From Rhizoclosmatium globosum (Eukaryota > Chytridiomycota > Chytridiomycetes > Chytridiales > Chytriomycetaceae): 64,000 nucleotides of DNA. The stretch spans positions 62,001-126,000 of the forward strand of contig MCGO01000005.1 in assembly GCA_002104985.1 (NCBI GenBank), written 5' to 3'. Positions 12,201-23,211 of the stretch are shown here, piece by piece. Under the pieces are notes generated by a model. The model had not been told where the DNA came from. It worked only from the letters and a program-made list of their open reading frames with translations, and did no database searches. Every line of letters starts with the position of its first letter. Positions within the stretch are counted from its first letter, which is position 1. The translations under genes were made by a program, and so were the position numbers.

Positions 12201-14225
12201 TCACTCACAATGTAGTTACCTTGGGTGTCAGTGTCAAAGCCATTACCCCGTAAAAAGTTGTAAGAGCTGACTCCACAGACTGAGACAAATTCGTCCAAAA
12301 ATTCGCGAACGTCTGGATCTGAAGCATAATGTGCCGCCATTCCTTTTATGTTATTAAGACTTGCATATTTGAATTGCGTCATGACGAATCGGTAATTCCA
12401 CACTCCGGAATGATACCTTTCTGTTACCAAAGCTTTGGCTAGTGCAGTTATAATTTGAAATCTCTCGTCATGGTCCTTGTCATCGCTGTCTAAGTTGCGA
12501 ATTTTGACAAATAGCTTGAACAAAGCAGTAGGAATAACTGATTGATACGTAACAAGCCGAGTTTGTACACGGGACAGCTGCTGCAATGCTAATCGCTTTG
12601 CATTCTGATATTCTCGTACTTTGGAGCGAAGATTTGAAACAGTTCCATTTTCTTCCCGTTCAAGGCTATGACTTGGGAGCTCAGCTTCTGGCGCTGCCGT
12701 AATAGAAGCAGAATAAGTTGTTGAAACTAGTCCTTGTAATGCCAAAACAACTCGCGCAACGACTGGAGTCATGGTCTTGTCAAGAAACACAGTCATAAAT
12801 TGCCGCGACTTTTTCATGAAAAGGCGCCTAAGCTGAGACTTGGTAATTGCAAGGACGGTTTCTCCATTAAAATTGACTTTGATGGCGTAATTGCCAGGAT
12901 CCAAATTATTGAGTCCCATTGATTCAAAGAGTGGACGACAGAGATACAAGTGTGCTTTAAAACCAGTCACAGAAACACAAATTGATTCAATCAATTCTGA
13001 ACCTTGAATAGCAATAGCAGAAGCTACAGGAAGGGTAGGAGTATCATATTGATCCTCAAAGTCACTATCCGTCTCAGAATCTTCGATTTCCGCTATCATA
13101 ACTATTACATAACAAACTTTAGCAATAAACATATTTACCTTGAATAGAACGCCAATTGTCCTTTACTGAGCCTGCGATTGTGGTATGATTCACTGAAGTC
13201 AGGCATGTTGATAATGAATTGTTGTCAATGGAATGAAGAGCAATTCGCTTCACGCTTTCATTTTGGCTTTGTTGAGTAGAAAGTCGCTTGAGATGAGTGT
13301 TTCGTGATGAATCTATCAAAACTGGGGAAACAGAGCCGTCTGAAGAGTCATTTTCATTGGGCAGCGTTGATGGCGTACTTTGCGAGCCTGATCATGGTCG
13401 TAATGACAATGATGGGTAGTTTCATCTTACCGATTTCAAGTCTGGGATCGTCAAGGATCACCGTCCGTGTTCTGTCTGTTTGCCCCACTCCTCTTATTGC
13501 GCGCAAAGCGTTATATCTCTTAAGGGCGCGCACTCTTTCTCGCTTGCCGACCATATTGACCCTTTCTCAGCAACCAGGTTATAATTTTGTGTGTTGAAGT
13601 TTTCGGACATGAGGAGAACGATTCAGATTACGTTGGTTCTTCCTCAACGTGTCATATTCTTGTCTTGAAATCTTATTTTGATTAGGTCTGGTGGCTTATA
13701 GCGACTGGAACGGGAGTTTGTTTTAGGGTCACAAATCAACGTCGCTTTACTCTCAATCCAGCGCAAAATCAAAGAAATCAGAGCCGTCAAGTTGGTGATA
13801 ATAATGTGAAATTTACCTGGAAATAGATCGATTGGAGCCAGCGTTGCGGCAGATTACGGCATCTTCAACTTTGCGCCAAGGGGAAAGATCATATTTCTCA
13901 TCTCAGAGAACGAAATATGGAAAAACCGAGCCGTCAAGTCCATTGAATAATTGTTCAAAACACGTGGAACTCAGTCAAGTTGTGTAGAAACTCCCAGAAA
14001 TCGCGGCATCTTCTTTTGAGTGTAATTGTGGAATGTCAGCCAAACAACATACACGGCGCCTACCAGTCCTACAACAGATGAATATGTACTACATTATGGC
14101 ACCCTAAAAGTTTGAACGCTTTATTTTTACTGGTTCGGCGGTGACGGTCGTTCGAATTCTAGTCGGGCATTTTTGACCTTTTTGGTGCAAAAATCACAAT
14201 CTGCGCCGGCTTTACCACCCCCCTG
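9247..14225. mobile_element. Nested 4,979-bp DNA transposon, superfamily unresolved
   Basis: The left end reads CAGGGGGTGGT and the right end, read inward, CAGGGGGGTGGT: short inverted termini differing by one G. Both ends abut the 9-bp duplication GGAAACTGC. It carries one long minus-strand gene in at least five exons. CCACCA-type motifs cluster just inside the left end. A 9-bp duplication is usual for Mutator-like elements and 8 bp for hAT, P and KDZ elements, and the CAGGGG start is hAT-like. However, the encoded protein shows none of the signatures I know for these groups. The intact gene and perfect target copies suggest a fairly recent insertion. Confidence 0.85.
9391..13387 (-). CDS. 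Large (~1,266-aa) putative transposase of nested element
   Basis: Five exons join in phase with consensus sites: 13387-13139, 13101-11867, 11822-10724, 10681-10086 and 10014-9391 (about 1,266 codons). The true start is not resolved; an ATG at 13611 is a candidate first exon. The N-terminus is Ser-rich and probably disordered, then acidic (EIEDSETDSDFEDQYD). A coiled, Gln/Lys-rich segment follows (LRSKVREYQNAKRLALQQL). Next come mixed alpha/beta segments containing LHMIGDSHNLGAH and KVADGLTIRH. The C-terminal exon has HRGLTSNPVESKFSIFRQK, which resembles the late catalytic-Glu block of insertion-containing RNase H-fold transposases such as P/THAP9 (inference from pattern). I cannot name the family. 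As the only gene of the element it is most likely its transposase. Confidence 0.6.
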
Positions 14226-14234
14226 GGAAACTGC
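14226..14234 (+). repeat. Target-site duplication, right copy (GGAAACTGC)
   Basis: Exact copy of 9238-9246, directly abutting the right end of the nested element. It lies in the coding sequence of the outer transposase N-terminal half. Confidence 0.9.
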
Positions 14235-14995
14235 TTTACGTTCCCTCCAAGAGCAATGGTTCGACAACTTTCCAGAAATTTGGTCCAGTTGAAAGTTCCC
14301 TCTGTCACAAAGTTATCCACAATCCCATTCAGTCCAAGAAACGTTAGACAGGAAACACGCGGTAACCTCTGAAACTGCCCTCGAAAATAGAGATGCCTCC
14401 CCTTCATTCCCCATCCTTTCTTTGCAATCATGCCACGGTTGTCGAAACTAACTTCATCCAAGAACAAAAGACACGATAAAAGCCACGGGAACTTGGCCAG
14501 CTTGAGAGCAAAGCAGTAGACATCATTGGCACAGATTTGAATTGCGTGTCGTTCCAGAGTTTTGTAAACAAGGCCAGCCTCTTTCAAAACCAAAGAGATA
14601 GAACTCGTGGAAATGGTTGAACCAGGATACTTCATTCCGTAGAGACGTTTTGCTTGATCAAGGAACAGAACAGGGTTCGTGTGGTAGAGAGCGACAATCC
14701 AAAGACGACAGGTGGGACCATGCTTCTTGTAGACTTTGGCACGTTCTTTACGATATACCCCACCACCAGTTTCAAACTGCTGAATCCATGACGCAATTGT
14801 GCTTTGTGTTTTGCCAAACAGAACTGCAACTTCGCACTTCTTTCGACCCATTACAAAGTAAACGTAAAGAGCATGGCAACAAACTGCCCCAGATGCGTGT
14901 GAATGAATAACAACGTGCTCCAATGCCTGCAAACTGCCAGGCTTGCCTTGGCCAACTTAATTTCAAGTTTTGGGTGGCATGGACTGATCAAATAA

Positions 14996-15382
14996 GTCAG
15001 TACATCAGTCCCACACCCTTGGATGGGTAAACATACCTCTGCAAGTCGATTGTGAGGGTCGTGGTGGGTCTGGGGTGGAAGGAGAGGAGAGGAGGTCCTG
15101 AGGGTGCTTGGTTTACACACCCGATGTCCTAAAACAAGAGCCAAGAGTGTTAGAACCCCATTCTTTCTTTTCACAAACACATAATAAACACGTCGCTACT
15201 CACTGGCGTTGGGCAGCAGTTGTTGGGGTGGTTCGTTGTTGGTTGTGGAGACAGCTTTCAGAGACAGCTGAGAAACCACACGTTAATTCACCCTTATAAC
15301 TAGAAACATTAAATAGACCATTACTTACTTACTAGTAGGTGCAGGAGGGTCGGGGGAGCCGGTGCCGCGGAAAGGGGTGAGC
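14996..15382 (-). repeat. Right terminal inverted repeat of outer transposon (387 bp)
   Basis: Reverse-complement partner of 7947-8333; position p on the left corresponds to 23329-p on the right throughout. Splice signals mirror the left copy: intron 15203-15129 and donor at 15036. The adjoining exon is the transposase N-terminus. Identity is close to 99 percent by eye, which argues for a young element or for homogenisation. Confidence 0.9.
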
Positions 15383-16060
15383 GTTGGGAGGAACAGATTC
15401 GGGGGGAACTACAAAACCAAAAATCCATTTTGGCGCTCCTGCCACAATACTGACTGGTGGTTGCTTCCACAACAGAGTTGCTGAAATTCTTGTTGTTTTC
15501 AGCATATGAGAAAGCAAATTATGCAATAGACGCAGCACTTGAGGAGGCCTGGCTTATGTTTGAGGTCTTGTCACTATGTCACCAGTTGAATGCCAAAGAA
15601 CTACAAACAATCAAACTATTGGAACAAACAAGCTCTTTTAGCACTTCCAACTCAAGTGCCAATTTGACTTTCTTTGGTTTGGAACTTTTAGCAGCATTCT
15701 TGATTGGCAGTTGGCACTTGCTTGAGTTGACTGGCTGCTTGTGGAGATTGTATTTGAGAAGCTTCTTGGCTCCCTGCATCAGGAGTCAAACACCTGAATT
15801 GTAAAGGCTGCTATGTTATCACATGACAAGATAGAAGCCATAAAGGTGTCAAAAACTGATGATAACAAAATGTTGGCTGCTGGCAAGAGATTGGAAAAGT
15901 TGTCCAGAAAGAAAACAGCTGCAAACAAAAAGAAGTCTGTACATTAGCAATGAATAAATTTTCCAGCACATATCTCTTGGAGAAAGTGAAATCCAGCAAT
16001 ATATATGGGAAATCCTGCAATATCTAAGGACTTCTATTAAAGAGACTAGGTAATAAAACT
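15383..16060. other. Spacer with mobile-element-like debris
   Basis: No confident gene. The first 60 bp, read on the minus strand, resemble the sequence just left of 7947 (shared AGTATTGTGG...GCCAAAA...TGGAT), so weak inverted similarity extends beyond the sharp TIR edges. Further right, short Lys/Ala/Ser-rich frames occur on both strands (for example KNAAKSSKPKKVKLALELEV on minus, 15580-15780, and a coiled Lys-rich plus frame at 15812-15945). They resemble pieces of accessory ORFs of plant-type Harbinger elements, but only loosely. Confidence 0.3.
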
Positions 16061-16070
16061 TTCCACTTTA

Positions 16071-19000
16071 TTAACATAATAAGTCTTTAACTAACTCTTC
16101 AAACTCAGCAATAAATGCTTGACTTTGTTGAGAATTTTGAAATTCTAAGTGAAGCTCATATCCTTTGTTCAATCTATTCAAGCTACCAAAAAAACTAGGG
16201 GGCTTTTTAATAGCTCCATTCCACTTAATTTTGACAATTTCACCTAATTTTGATGACATTTGAGTTATTTTTACTTTGTTTTCATTTATTTGAGAAACAT
16301 GTTGTCCAGCTTGTGTTTGGTTTGTAGTGAGTTGTATATTTCCACAAGCAACAGGTAAGCATGAAACGGGTTTTTGGTTTATGGCCTGAACAATCATCCA
16401 GCAGCGCTCTCTTCCAAGCAATCCATGTATTGAGATAATACCAATACTCCATGGCATACATACTAATTCTGTCTGTTTCAGCCGAAATAAATATCGATGA
16501 GACATTGTATGGTATAGATATTTGACAGGCCCAGGTAATGATCTTGAAATCAGCAGTTTTTGTGTTTCTGATTGTTTGGTGTTTACGCTGGAACCATTAG
16601 ATTCCTCTTCAATGGGAACCACAGCTACTGTTTTTCTCAGAGTGAATGCTTCATGGAGACCTGAAATTTGATTGTTTAAACTGTGTCGTGAGTTATGCCT
16701 TGAGCTTGTACCCCAAATTTGATGTTGCAGTATCTCTTTATCTATAGCAATAATTAGGTTTTTTTTAAAATAAAAAGACTTTAAACCAGTTTTAATGACT
16801 GCACTCAATCGGTTTCCTGTCTTCTCCAAGCTTCGGAGCTTTTTCAAGAGATTTTGGGTATTTTGCAGTGTAAATATGTTATAACACAAAACATTAATTA
16901 CTCTTGGCAATGCCAAAATAGACAATGTGATTGTAACAGTTGCATATACAGCCAAACATCGACGAAGATCATTGAACTCATCAGTATTCATTGGTAGAAG
17001 GTAGATGAATCCACCACAAAGAGAGTAAAGGAAAAAGATTGTCAAAAGCAAAGCACTCTCATTCCATGTTGGCAAGACATTCCTTACCATTGATGCCAAA
17101 CTAATCAGTGCAATTAAGATTCCAAAGTTGAACACATAGAGAGCTCCTTGAACAGCTTCTGTCATTATTGAAGTTTGATGGGAGTACATGCAATCATAAA
17201 CCTCCAATGTGTGGGTAAAGAATGGCTTGAGAGAGGCATTTGAATAAGAGTACCATACAGCAGTAAGAATTATTTCAATGAATAAAAGTGCTCCTGTCAA
17301 CCCATAAAGCTTCTTTGACAGAGAATCAATGTCTAGGGCTTCATCAGCTGTGAAAATTATCCAGACATAGAGATTTTTGACAGCCAATGGAATTAAAATA
17401 AAGCTATATGTGAGAAGCAGTGAAAGAATTTGAATTTTGCACATAAGGGATGATGGTGGATTTGTTTCTAGAAGTAAATGAATGTATCCAAGGATACATC
17501 CTAACAGTGATACAACAGTGTAGTCAACACCTATAGACTTGACCAGATGATGTTTTCGGTATTGAATCAAGAAAATAAAGATAAATAGAGAAAATCCTAT
17601 CCCAACTGAGCCCAAGATAGTAAACAGCAAGGCATATGAGTTTGAAATTGTGACTAATACATAACTAATTGTAATAGGGCCATCAGGTGGTGGGATGTTG
17701 GAGCCATCAAAGAACACTGGTGATGAGACAAGAGTTAAATTGGAGCCATCGTAATTGGTTTTGCCAAACACTAGAATTGATTTTAATACCAGCCAGCTTG
17801 AATTAGTTAAGAGTTTTACTTGTGAGATTGTCATTGTCTCCAGTGTAATAGAAAATGTCATATGATGACTCAAAATCTCCATACTGGTTCAAGAGCATAG
17901 GAGATGCACCTAAGCCATTGTAGTTTAAGTTTTGAAACCAAGTGTAGTTCATAAAATGTTGCAATTCTCTGTTGGCAAGCATTGCTGGAGTGAAAGCTGG
18001 ATAAGATTTAAGCAGCTTTGGGGCAAATCAGTGATGAAGTTCAGAATTTATAAACAATTCACCTTGTCAAAGCCAAGAAGTAGCATCATGGCACAATCAT
18101 ACTGGGGGGCAACATATGTTTGAAGGTTAAATGAACCAAATTCTGCAGCCTCAATCTCAGCTATATTTGACACGTCTCATAGAAGCGATGATAAATGTTT
18201 GAGCTCATGTCAGGTAAAGACTGTTGAAATAAGATGAAACCTGCTTTTGCAGCTGCACTCCCAAAAACAGGAATAAACCCAAACCAGACATACTGAGGAC
18301 CAATCATTCCATATTCTTGCATTGTTTTTAAAAGGGAGCTGGAAAATTCAGTCTGAGCAGAGAGGATAATGTAACGCGCATCAACAAATTTCAACATTAA
18401 CGTCAAATACTCAATATCTTTTGCATTGTAATTTGTGCGAAGGCCAAATTGAGTGACAATCAGTATGTTATGATTTTGCATTGATTCTATTATGTCTAAT
18501 GCAGCTGTATAGGAAATGAGTTGGTCTAAAATATAAAAGCAGAAGCTAATAATGACTTACTATAAAGGCCTAATTCATCATCCTTTTGATAAACAACGGC
18601 AATGCGCTTCACATTCCAAATGCGAAGCACCTTTCTCAAGCAAACTAGGTGAGAAAAGGTGATATTTCAAGATTATTGTACCTGATACATATGCTCCCCA
18701 ATTCCTCGTGCTGTAATAGTTCTCCAAAAGTATGGGTACTTGTTTTTATCGGACAGTCGTGGGGAACCAGAAGACGACGAACAGTACGGAATTTTTTGAA
18801 TGACAGTGCTTCAGCTGGTCCACGACAGGTGGTTGAATATTCATTTCCTACAACAGCAAGCACGTCTGTATTCCTGTCAGCAATATCTGAAAACATGACC
18901 GAAGTTGCAAATCCCCCTGATGCCCCAGAATAATCATCCAAAACAGTTGGCCAATACGAGCCACAATCAGAAAATCGCTTGACAACAATATTGAAGTCTG

Positions 19001-19211
19001 GGAGAATGTTGGGCGACGAGTTAACTTCCTGGACAGCAGCCAGCGAGCCAATATCCGGCCAGTACGTGTATCCTGCAAAGGAGTTGATTTGTTGCATTGA
19101 GAGCTCTGCAGATATTGTGTAATTGGAAACTGTTGAACCGGATATTTGGAGATGTTCGAAATCGCAGTAGTTGCCGACAAAGGCGAGAGTGATGTTATAC
19201 TTTGGAGTCAT
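16071..19211 (-). CDS. Class C GPCR with Venus-flytrap domain; long intronless 7TM-tail exon
   Basis: The start is ATG 19211 (MTPKYNITLAFVGNYC). The N-lobe carries KRFSDCGSYWPTV and VVGNEYSTTC. The C-lobe is split among exons near 18745-18590, 18481-18161 and about 18160-18055, the last with QYDCAMMLLLGFDKV. One uninterrupted 603-codon frame (17882-16071) then covers the end of the VFT, hinge GSNIPPPDGP, seven TM segments (about 17640-16890) with WNESALLL at TM6, and a long tail. The tail holds a hydrophobic stretch (LVCMPWSIGIISIHG) and ends LHLEFQNSQQSQAFIAEF, the array-wide module. An extra A in a six-A run near 18792 shifts the frame between ALSFKK and IPYCSS. Sequence upstream of the start is shared with a decayed NRK copy. 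Confidence 0.85.
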
Positions 19212-19440
19212 ACGCGAAGATTTACAAAGAATACAGGAGAACGAAGCGACGTTATAATGGACAGAATCAAAAGCGAAAAAAAATCAACCATCCGGGGAGC
19301 GGGGTTGTGACGTCGTTTGTATAGGCTCGCGGTAAGGACTCCCGCGAAATGTCAAGTGGTAATTGATTTCAACAAGCCAGTTTCTGCAACGGAGGGCTCA
19401 CGGAGTGTTTCAAGTAGTCCATGATCCATCTTGTACTCTC

Positions 19441-19800
19441 CTTCAATGGCACTTCATTTTAGAGTTAGAGCTTCCGAGCAGTGAAATCGAAACTTTTCGC
19501 AATGCATATGGATCGGGTAAATCCAAAGACGTGAACTTCATTCTCGTGGATGGCTTTTTGATGGACAGCGACGCGCTCGAAGCGCTATTCTTAAGTGACG
19601 TAAGGTGTGTAATATTCTTCTTCTGTACACTGAAGCTTACTCTTGCATAGGATCCTGGCAGAATCTTCCAAACTATTCCGATCAGAATGGTTTTCCTCCG
19701 TATGATGAGTTTAATGTGTGTTCTGTCGAGATTGTTGTTCGGGGAAACGATTGGCTTTCCAACTTCGGCCTCAGAATCAAATACCAATTGATCGTTTTAA
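19441..19800 (+). pseudogene. Decayed copy of nicotinamide riboside kinase gene
   Basis: The frame SGKSKDVNFILVDGFLMDSD closely matches the intact gene at 32.6-33.6 kb (SGKSKDVNIILVDGFLMMDS). It continues through a corrupted segment, a matching intron (both end GAAGCTTA..CTTGCATAG or near), and a second exon with GSWQNLPNYSDQNGFPPYDEF against GTWQDPPNYFDQIVFPAYEEF. The P-loop exons are absent, and the segment after VDGFLM is deleted and frameshifted. Retention of the intron shows DNA-level duplication, not retroposition. It faces the receptor at 19872-22625 tail to tail, exactly as the intact kinase faces the receptor at 33723-37087. Confidence 0.85.
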
Positions 19801-19871
19801 AGCTGTCAATTAATAGCTGTTGAGTTGAAATATATGATATGTTTGAGCTTTCTTATCTTATTTTACATTTA

Positions 19872-22625
19872 TCAATCAATTATTTTTTCTTTTAAGGCTG
19901 TTAACTCCGAGTAGTCTTCACATTCAAACTCAATAGAGTATCCGTATTGCGGCGTCGAAATCCATATTTGTATGCCGGGAATGTTGAAATGGAGTGAACT
20001 ACATTAGCTATCGGAAAGGATCGCGCTTCACCTTTTTGTATCAAACATATCCAAGACTTCTTACGGCATTGAAATCGGTAGCAAATGACTTCCATCCAAT
20101 GCGTCGAGATGAAGCCGTACTTGAACTTTAAACGGCAATGTGTGATGCCCTTGAAAAATACTGATTAATCTAAAAGCGATATCCAATTCTTACCACTAAA
20201 GATGCAGACACTATATTCGAAGGTGATTTTGTCGAAATTGCTTTCCGAGTTTGGCTGGAGAGTCCTTCGATATTGGAACGGATTCTTGTGGCCCGGGAGA
20301 AGTACGTTCTGATACAGGATTGCTGCTGTTTTGAATGACAGCTGAATTTCGTATTTGCTTTCGAGTATAATAGGCTTGAGCTCTTTATAAAGCACTATAA
20401 TTTGGGCACATAATCAGTCCGAGAATAGTGAGAACGGCTACCCAAAGTATAGAGGCATGAAAAACAGAGACGTCGCGATGGCGGAAGGTCTTCCAAAACA
20501 GGAATTATAATGATGACAAGAAATGTTAGCGTCGAGACAATTGCGGGAGCGAATTGAGTCTCGCCCGTCACGATTTCAACTTCCCATGTCGCAAATGCAT
20601 AAACTATCGCCACTAAAAGAAGTAAACAATTGTATATAATCAGAATTATATGTATCGGAGACTTCATCGATCCGAAATTGCAGATGATCATAAAATCGAT
20701 GGATAAGAGGAAAACGTGGTTAACGTACGAACGTTCGTAGTACCGACCAGTCACCATAAGAAAACAATTTATCAAAGATAATGTAGCGACTGGTACCAAG
20801 AAATGCTTATACCATGAAAAGTTTCGGACTTTTGTCTTGCTGAGTATTAGTATTGAGGAAATCCGCATCTTCGCAATAACAGCACTTGCAACAAACCAAA
20901 TCCGATAATTGAGTCCAATATCGTACGTGACAGCGAGAAACATTCGCTTCTCCCACAAACGTGATAATAGAAGCTGCAAAAAATGCAAGCCCGAGCAATG
21001 TGGATCCCAAGAACTGCAACGATGAGCGTTTGATGACAGGTTTCTCTTTATATCTATACGTGAATGCTGCACATAAAAGGATGGATATTGCTGCTGAAAC
21101 TGCATAAAACAACATCGTAATTCCCAATGGACCATTCACGTCGATAGTTTTCTCGATAGCTGGAAATGACGTTGGTGGACCGTCAGCAGGAGGTACATTG
21201 GAGCCGTTGAAAAATACTGGTGCTGATTTAATGGTCAAATTGGTACCGTCTGTGTTGTTTCTCCAAAAAGTGTGATATTGCTATAGTCGCCTGGCACATG
21301 AGTTAGTTTGGATGACGTAAATGTAATTACCAGTGAAGGAGTAAAACTGATATGGCGTGTCCAAGTCTCCGTTGTTATTGAGGATGTTGTACGGAGTTCC
21401 CATCAGCCCTTCATATCCCAAATCTCTAAAAACGCTAAAGTTTGCATAACCATTAAGTGCTTTGTTCGACAGCATTTCTCTTGTCGCCCCTGGAACAGTT
21501 TGCAGCACTTGCTTCATTCCCAATGCCAGCATCATTCCACAGTCAAAAATATTAGCAGTAAACGTGTCATATTGAACTTCCCAGACGTTGAATGTTGAAT
21601 TGGAAGCGTAACCCATGGACTGCATTCCTGAGAAAAACGTTTGGAACCATCGAGTGTTGTCAGAAGGAGGTGGGTTCTGTAAGTAAACAATCCCTCGTTG
21701 ATTTTGGTATTGTTTTATGGTTGTTGAGTTTGTTGCAGTCAGTGCAATTCGACTGTATGTTATCCACACATGATTCTCATCAACAACACCGCCAAGTTCA
21801 CTCAACTGCTGATACAACACAGATCCCAAATACGATTGGAAGCACAAAATAATGTATCGTGCATCAACTTCCATCAATACTTTTCTCACGTATTGTACTT
21901 GTGTTGGACCCATCGCCGACGTTATTCGTGGAGTTGCAAGAATAGTTATTCCTTGTTTTTGAAGGGTCGAAAATATATCAGCAGCGTACTGAGTGGACAA
22001 ATCATCGCCTTTTTCAATAACAAGAGCGACTCGCTTCACGCTCCAAGTTTTAAGCAACTGATAAATATGAGTACCCATCCCAAGGCCAGGGAGCGGCCGC
22101 CAAAAGTACGGGAAAAGGTTTTTGTTAGATAACCGTGGCTTTGTGAGCATCCAGAGCAGTACGGTATCTGTTTGTAGATAAAACTTCGGCGGGACCTCTG
22201 CGAATACGTTTCAAAAACAATAAGGCCTCCGATATAAAGGCTTACCGAGCAGTTGACGAGTATTCTAACCCAATGACAGCGACTACATCGTTATGAGCCT
22301 CCAATATGTCATGCATCATTATGGACGATGCAAATCCCCCTGTTGCGCCTTGAAAGTCGTTTTCAACTGTTGGCCAATACGCCCCACAGTCTGAGAATCG
22401 TTTTACGTTTATATGTACTCCTGGAAAGATATTCAACGTGTTGATAGTTTCGATAGCCACGACTGCGGCAAGATCCGAAAAGTAAACATAGTAGGTATAA
22501 CCATCCAGAGCAGCGGTGTTTTCAGGAGAGTACGTAAAGTTGGTCACATAAGATCCAGTTGTCACCAGGTATGGGAAATAGCAATAGTTCCCAATGATTC
22601 CAAACGTGATGTTGGTTGTAGCCAT
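19872..22625 (-). CDS. Class C GPCR with Venus-flytrap domain
   Basis: The start is ATG 22625 (MATTNITFGIIGNYC). The N-lobe (22625-22242) contains KRFSDCGAYWPTV and VIGLEYSSTAR, and the C-lobe (22150-21281) contains YIILCFQSYLG and IFDCGMMLALGMKQV. The hinge is GSNVPPADGPP at about 21190. TM segments lie between about 21130 and 20420 in at least two exons. The tail occupies about 20395-19872 and ends YSIEFECEDYSELTALK, the C-terminal module, with the stop at 19872-19874. Two single-base slips around 22173 and 22150 break the join between AEVLST, KQIPYCSG and KPRLSNKN, where other genes read straight through. It may therefore be damaged, or the assembly may carry indels. It lies convergent with the NRK relic. 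Confidence 0.8.
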
Positions 22626-22909
22626 TCACAGAACCTCTTGATTCGCGGATTTGTGATTCTGTAGATCTTTGGAACACCCACTTTCAACATTTATCCTGTC
22701 TCTTGTAATTGCTTTTGTTAAGCAACCATATGGAAGTTGTATATAGCAGTATGCACACAATGTTGGAAGAACAGAACAACGATCCCACAAAAACGAACTC
22801 CTCACGTACTCCACATACTCAAACTCATGTTTCCCCCTTCGACGCATCATACAGCGTAACAAACAACATCCAAAGGCCGCCTTCCAGTGAGTACCGAGAA
22901 AAGATTGAC

Positions 22910-23173
22910 TTACTTTGTTATTCTACTGAATTCTGGACCGACGACTCTGAATACGTCTCTGTGGGTATCTCTTATTTCGGAGGATAGCGGTTCAAACGCG
23001 TATCCATTTTTGATGAGATTTATGGCTCTAGTGAAGGCGAGGTCCGTAAAGTCGTTGAAGACTTGTAACGGGACATGATTGCATTTGAATTTGACACATT
23101 CATAGCTCTTAACCAGGGACGGATTTGAAGCAACCAAGGGAAAGAAGCAATAGTTTGCTATGAAATACTTCAA
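22910..23173 (-). pseudogene. Receptor N-terminal exon relic
   Basis: Starting at ATG 23173, the frame reads IANYCFFPLVASN, then VFNDFTDLAFTRAINLI, and near its end VFRVVGPEFSRITK. The order NYC.F...L, a D-L-A-x-x-x-A-I-N-x-I helix and V-x-G-x-E-[YF]-S matches the first receptor exon. The F-S-D-C-G disulfide block is lost and the gaps between blocks are wrong. No C-lobe or 7TM part follows on the minus strand before the next receptor's promoter side. I read it as a truncated, decayed receptor head. Confidence 0.6.
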
Positions 23174-23211
23174 AGACTTTCGCCACTTCTCACTTTAATT
23201 GGTTTGATCTT

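Larger units (their letters stand above)
8886..14926 (-). pseudogene. Tc1/IS630-like DDE transposase of outer element, split by nested insertion
   Basis: The N-terminal part (14926-14226) has a helix-turn-helix region (KKCEVAVLFGKTQSTIASW) and the first catalytic Asp in LFLDEVSFDNRG. The C-terminal part (9237-8886) has the second Asp in LWIMDGASIH and the Glu in PFFNPIEIVFGLIKR. This is the DDE_3 arrangement of Tc1/mariner-IS630 relatives. The parts are separated by the element 9247-14225 flanked by copies of GGAAACTGC. Without it the two parts sum to 1,053 nt, 351 codons including the stop, with no internal stop at the join (QFP meeting GVHSLW). The 5' end joins in phase to the TIR exon ending HNRLAE by removing 15036-14927 (GTATGT...TTGCAG). 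The insertion therefore appears to be the only lesion. Confidence 0.85.
7947..15382. mobile_element. Outer DNA transposon with 387-bp TIRs, convergent genes, interrupted transposase
   Basis: The element is bounded by inverted repeats 7947-8333 and 14996-15382. It carries a plus-strand ORF (8337-8804) and a minus-strand DDE_3-type transposase whose halves lie at 14926-14226 and 9237-8886. The two genes converge with 81 bp between their stop codons, and an AATAAA lies near 8872. All DDE landmarks are present across the two halves. The transposase is broken only by the nested element at 9247-14225. Without the nested element and one target copy the transposon would be about 2.4 kb. The three bases GTT flank both ends outside the TIR and could be a target duplication, but I cannot call it securely. 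Similarity also trails weakly outward from the TIRs. Confidence 0.8.

Noticed and set aside
9247..14225. Assigning the inner element to Mutator, hAT, P or KDZ
   Set aside because: The 9-bp duplication and CAGGGG termini fit different groups, and the protein shows no decisive signature. Left unclassified.
22626..22862. Minus-strand ORF upstream of the receptor start
   Set aside because: No receptor or signal-peptide features. It overlaps the likely promoter and a plus-strand frame equally without support.
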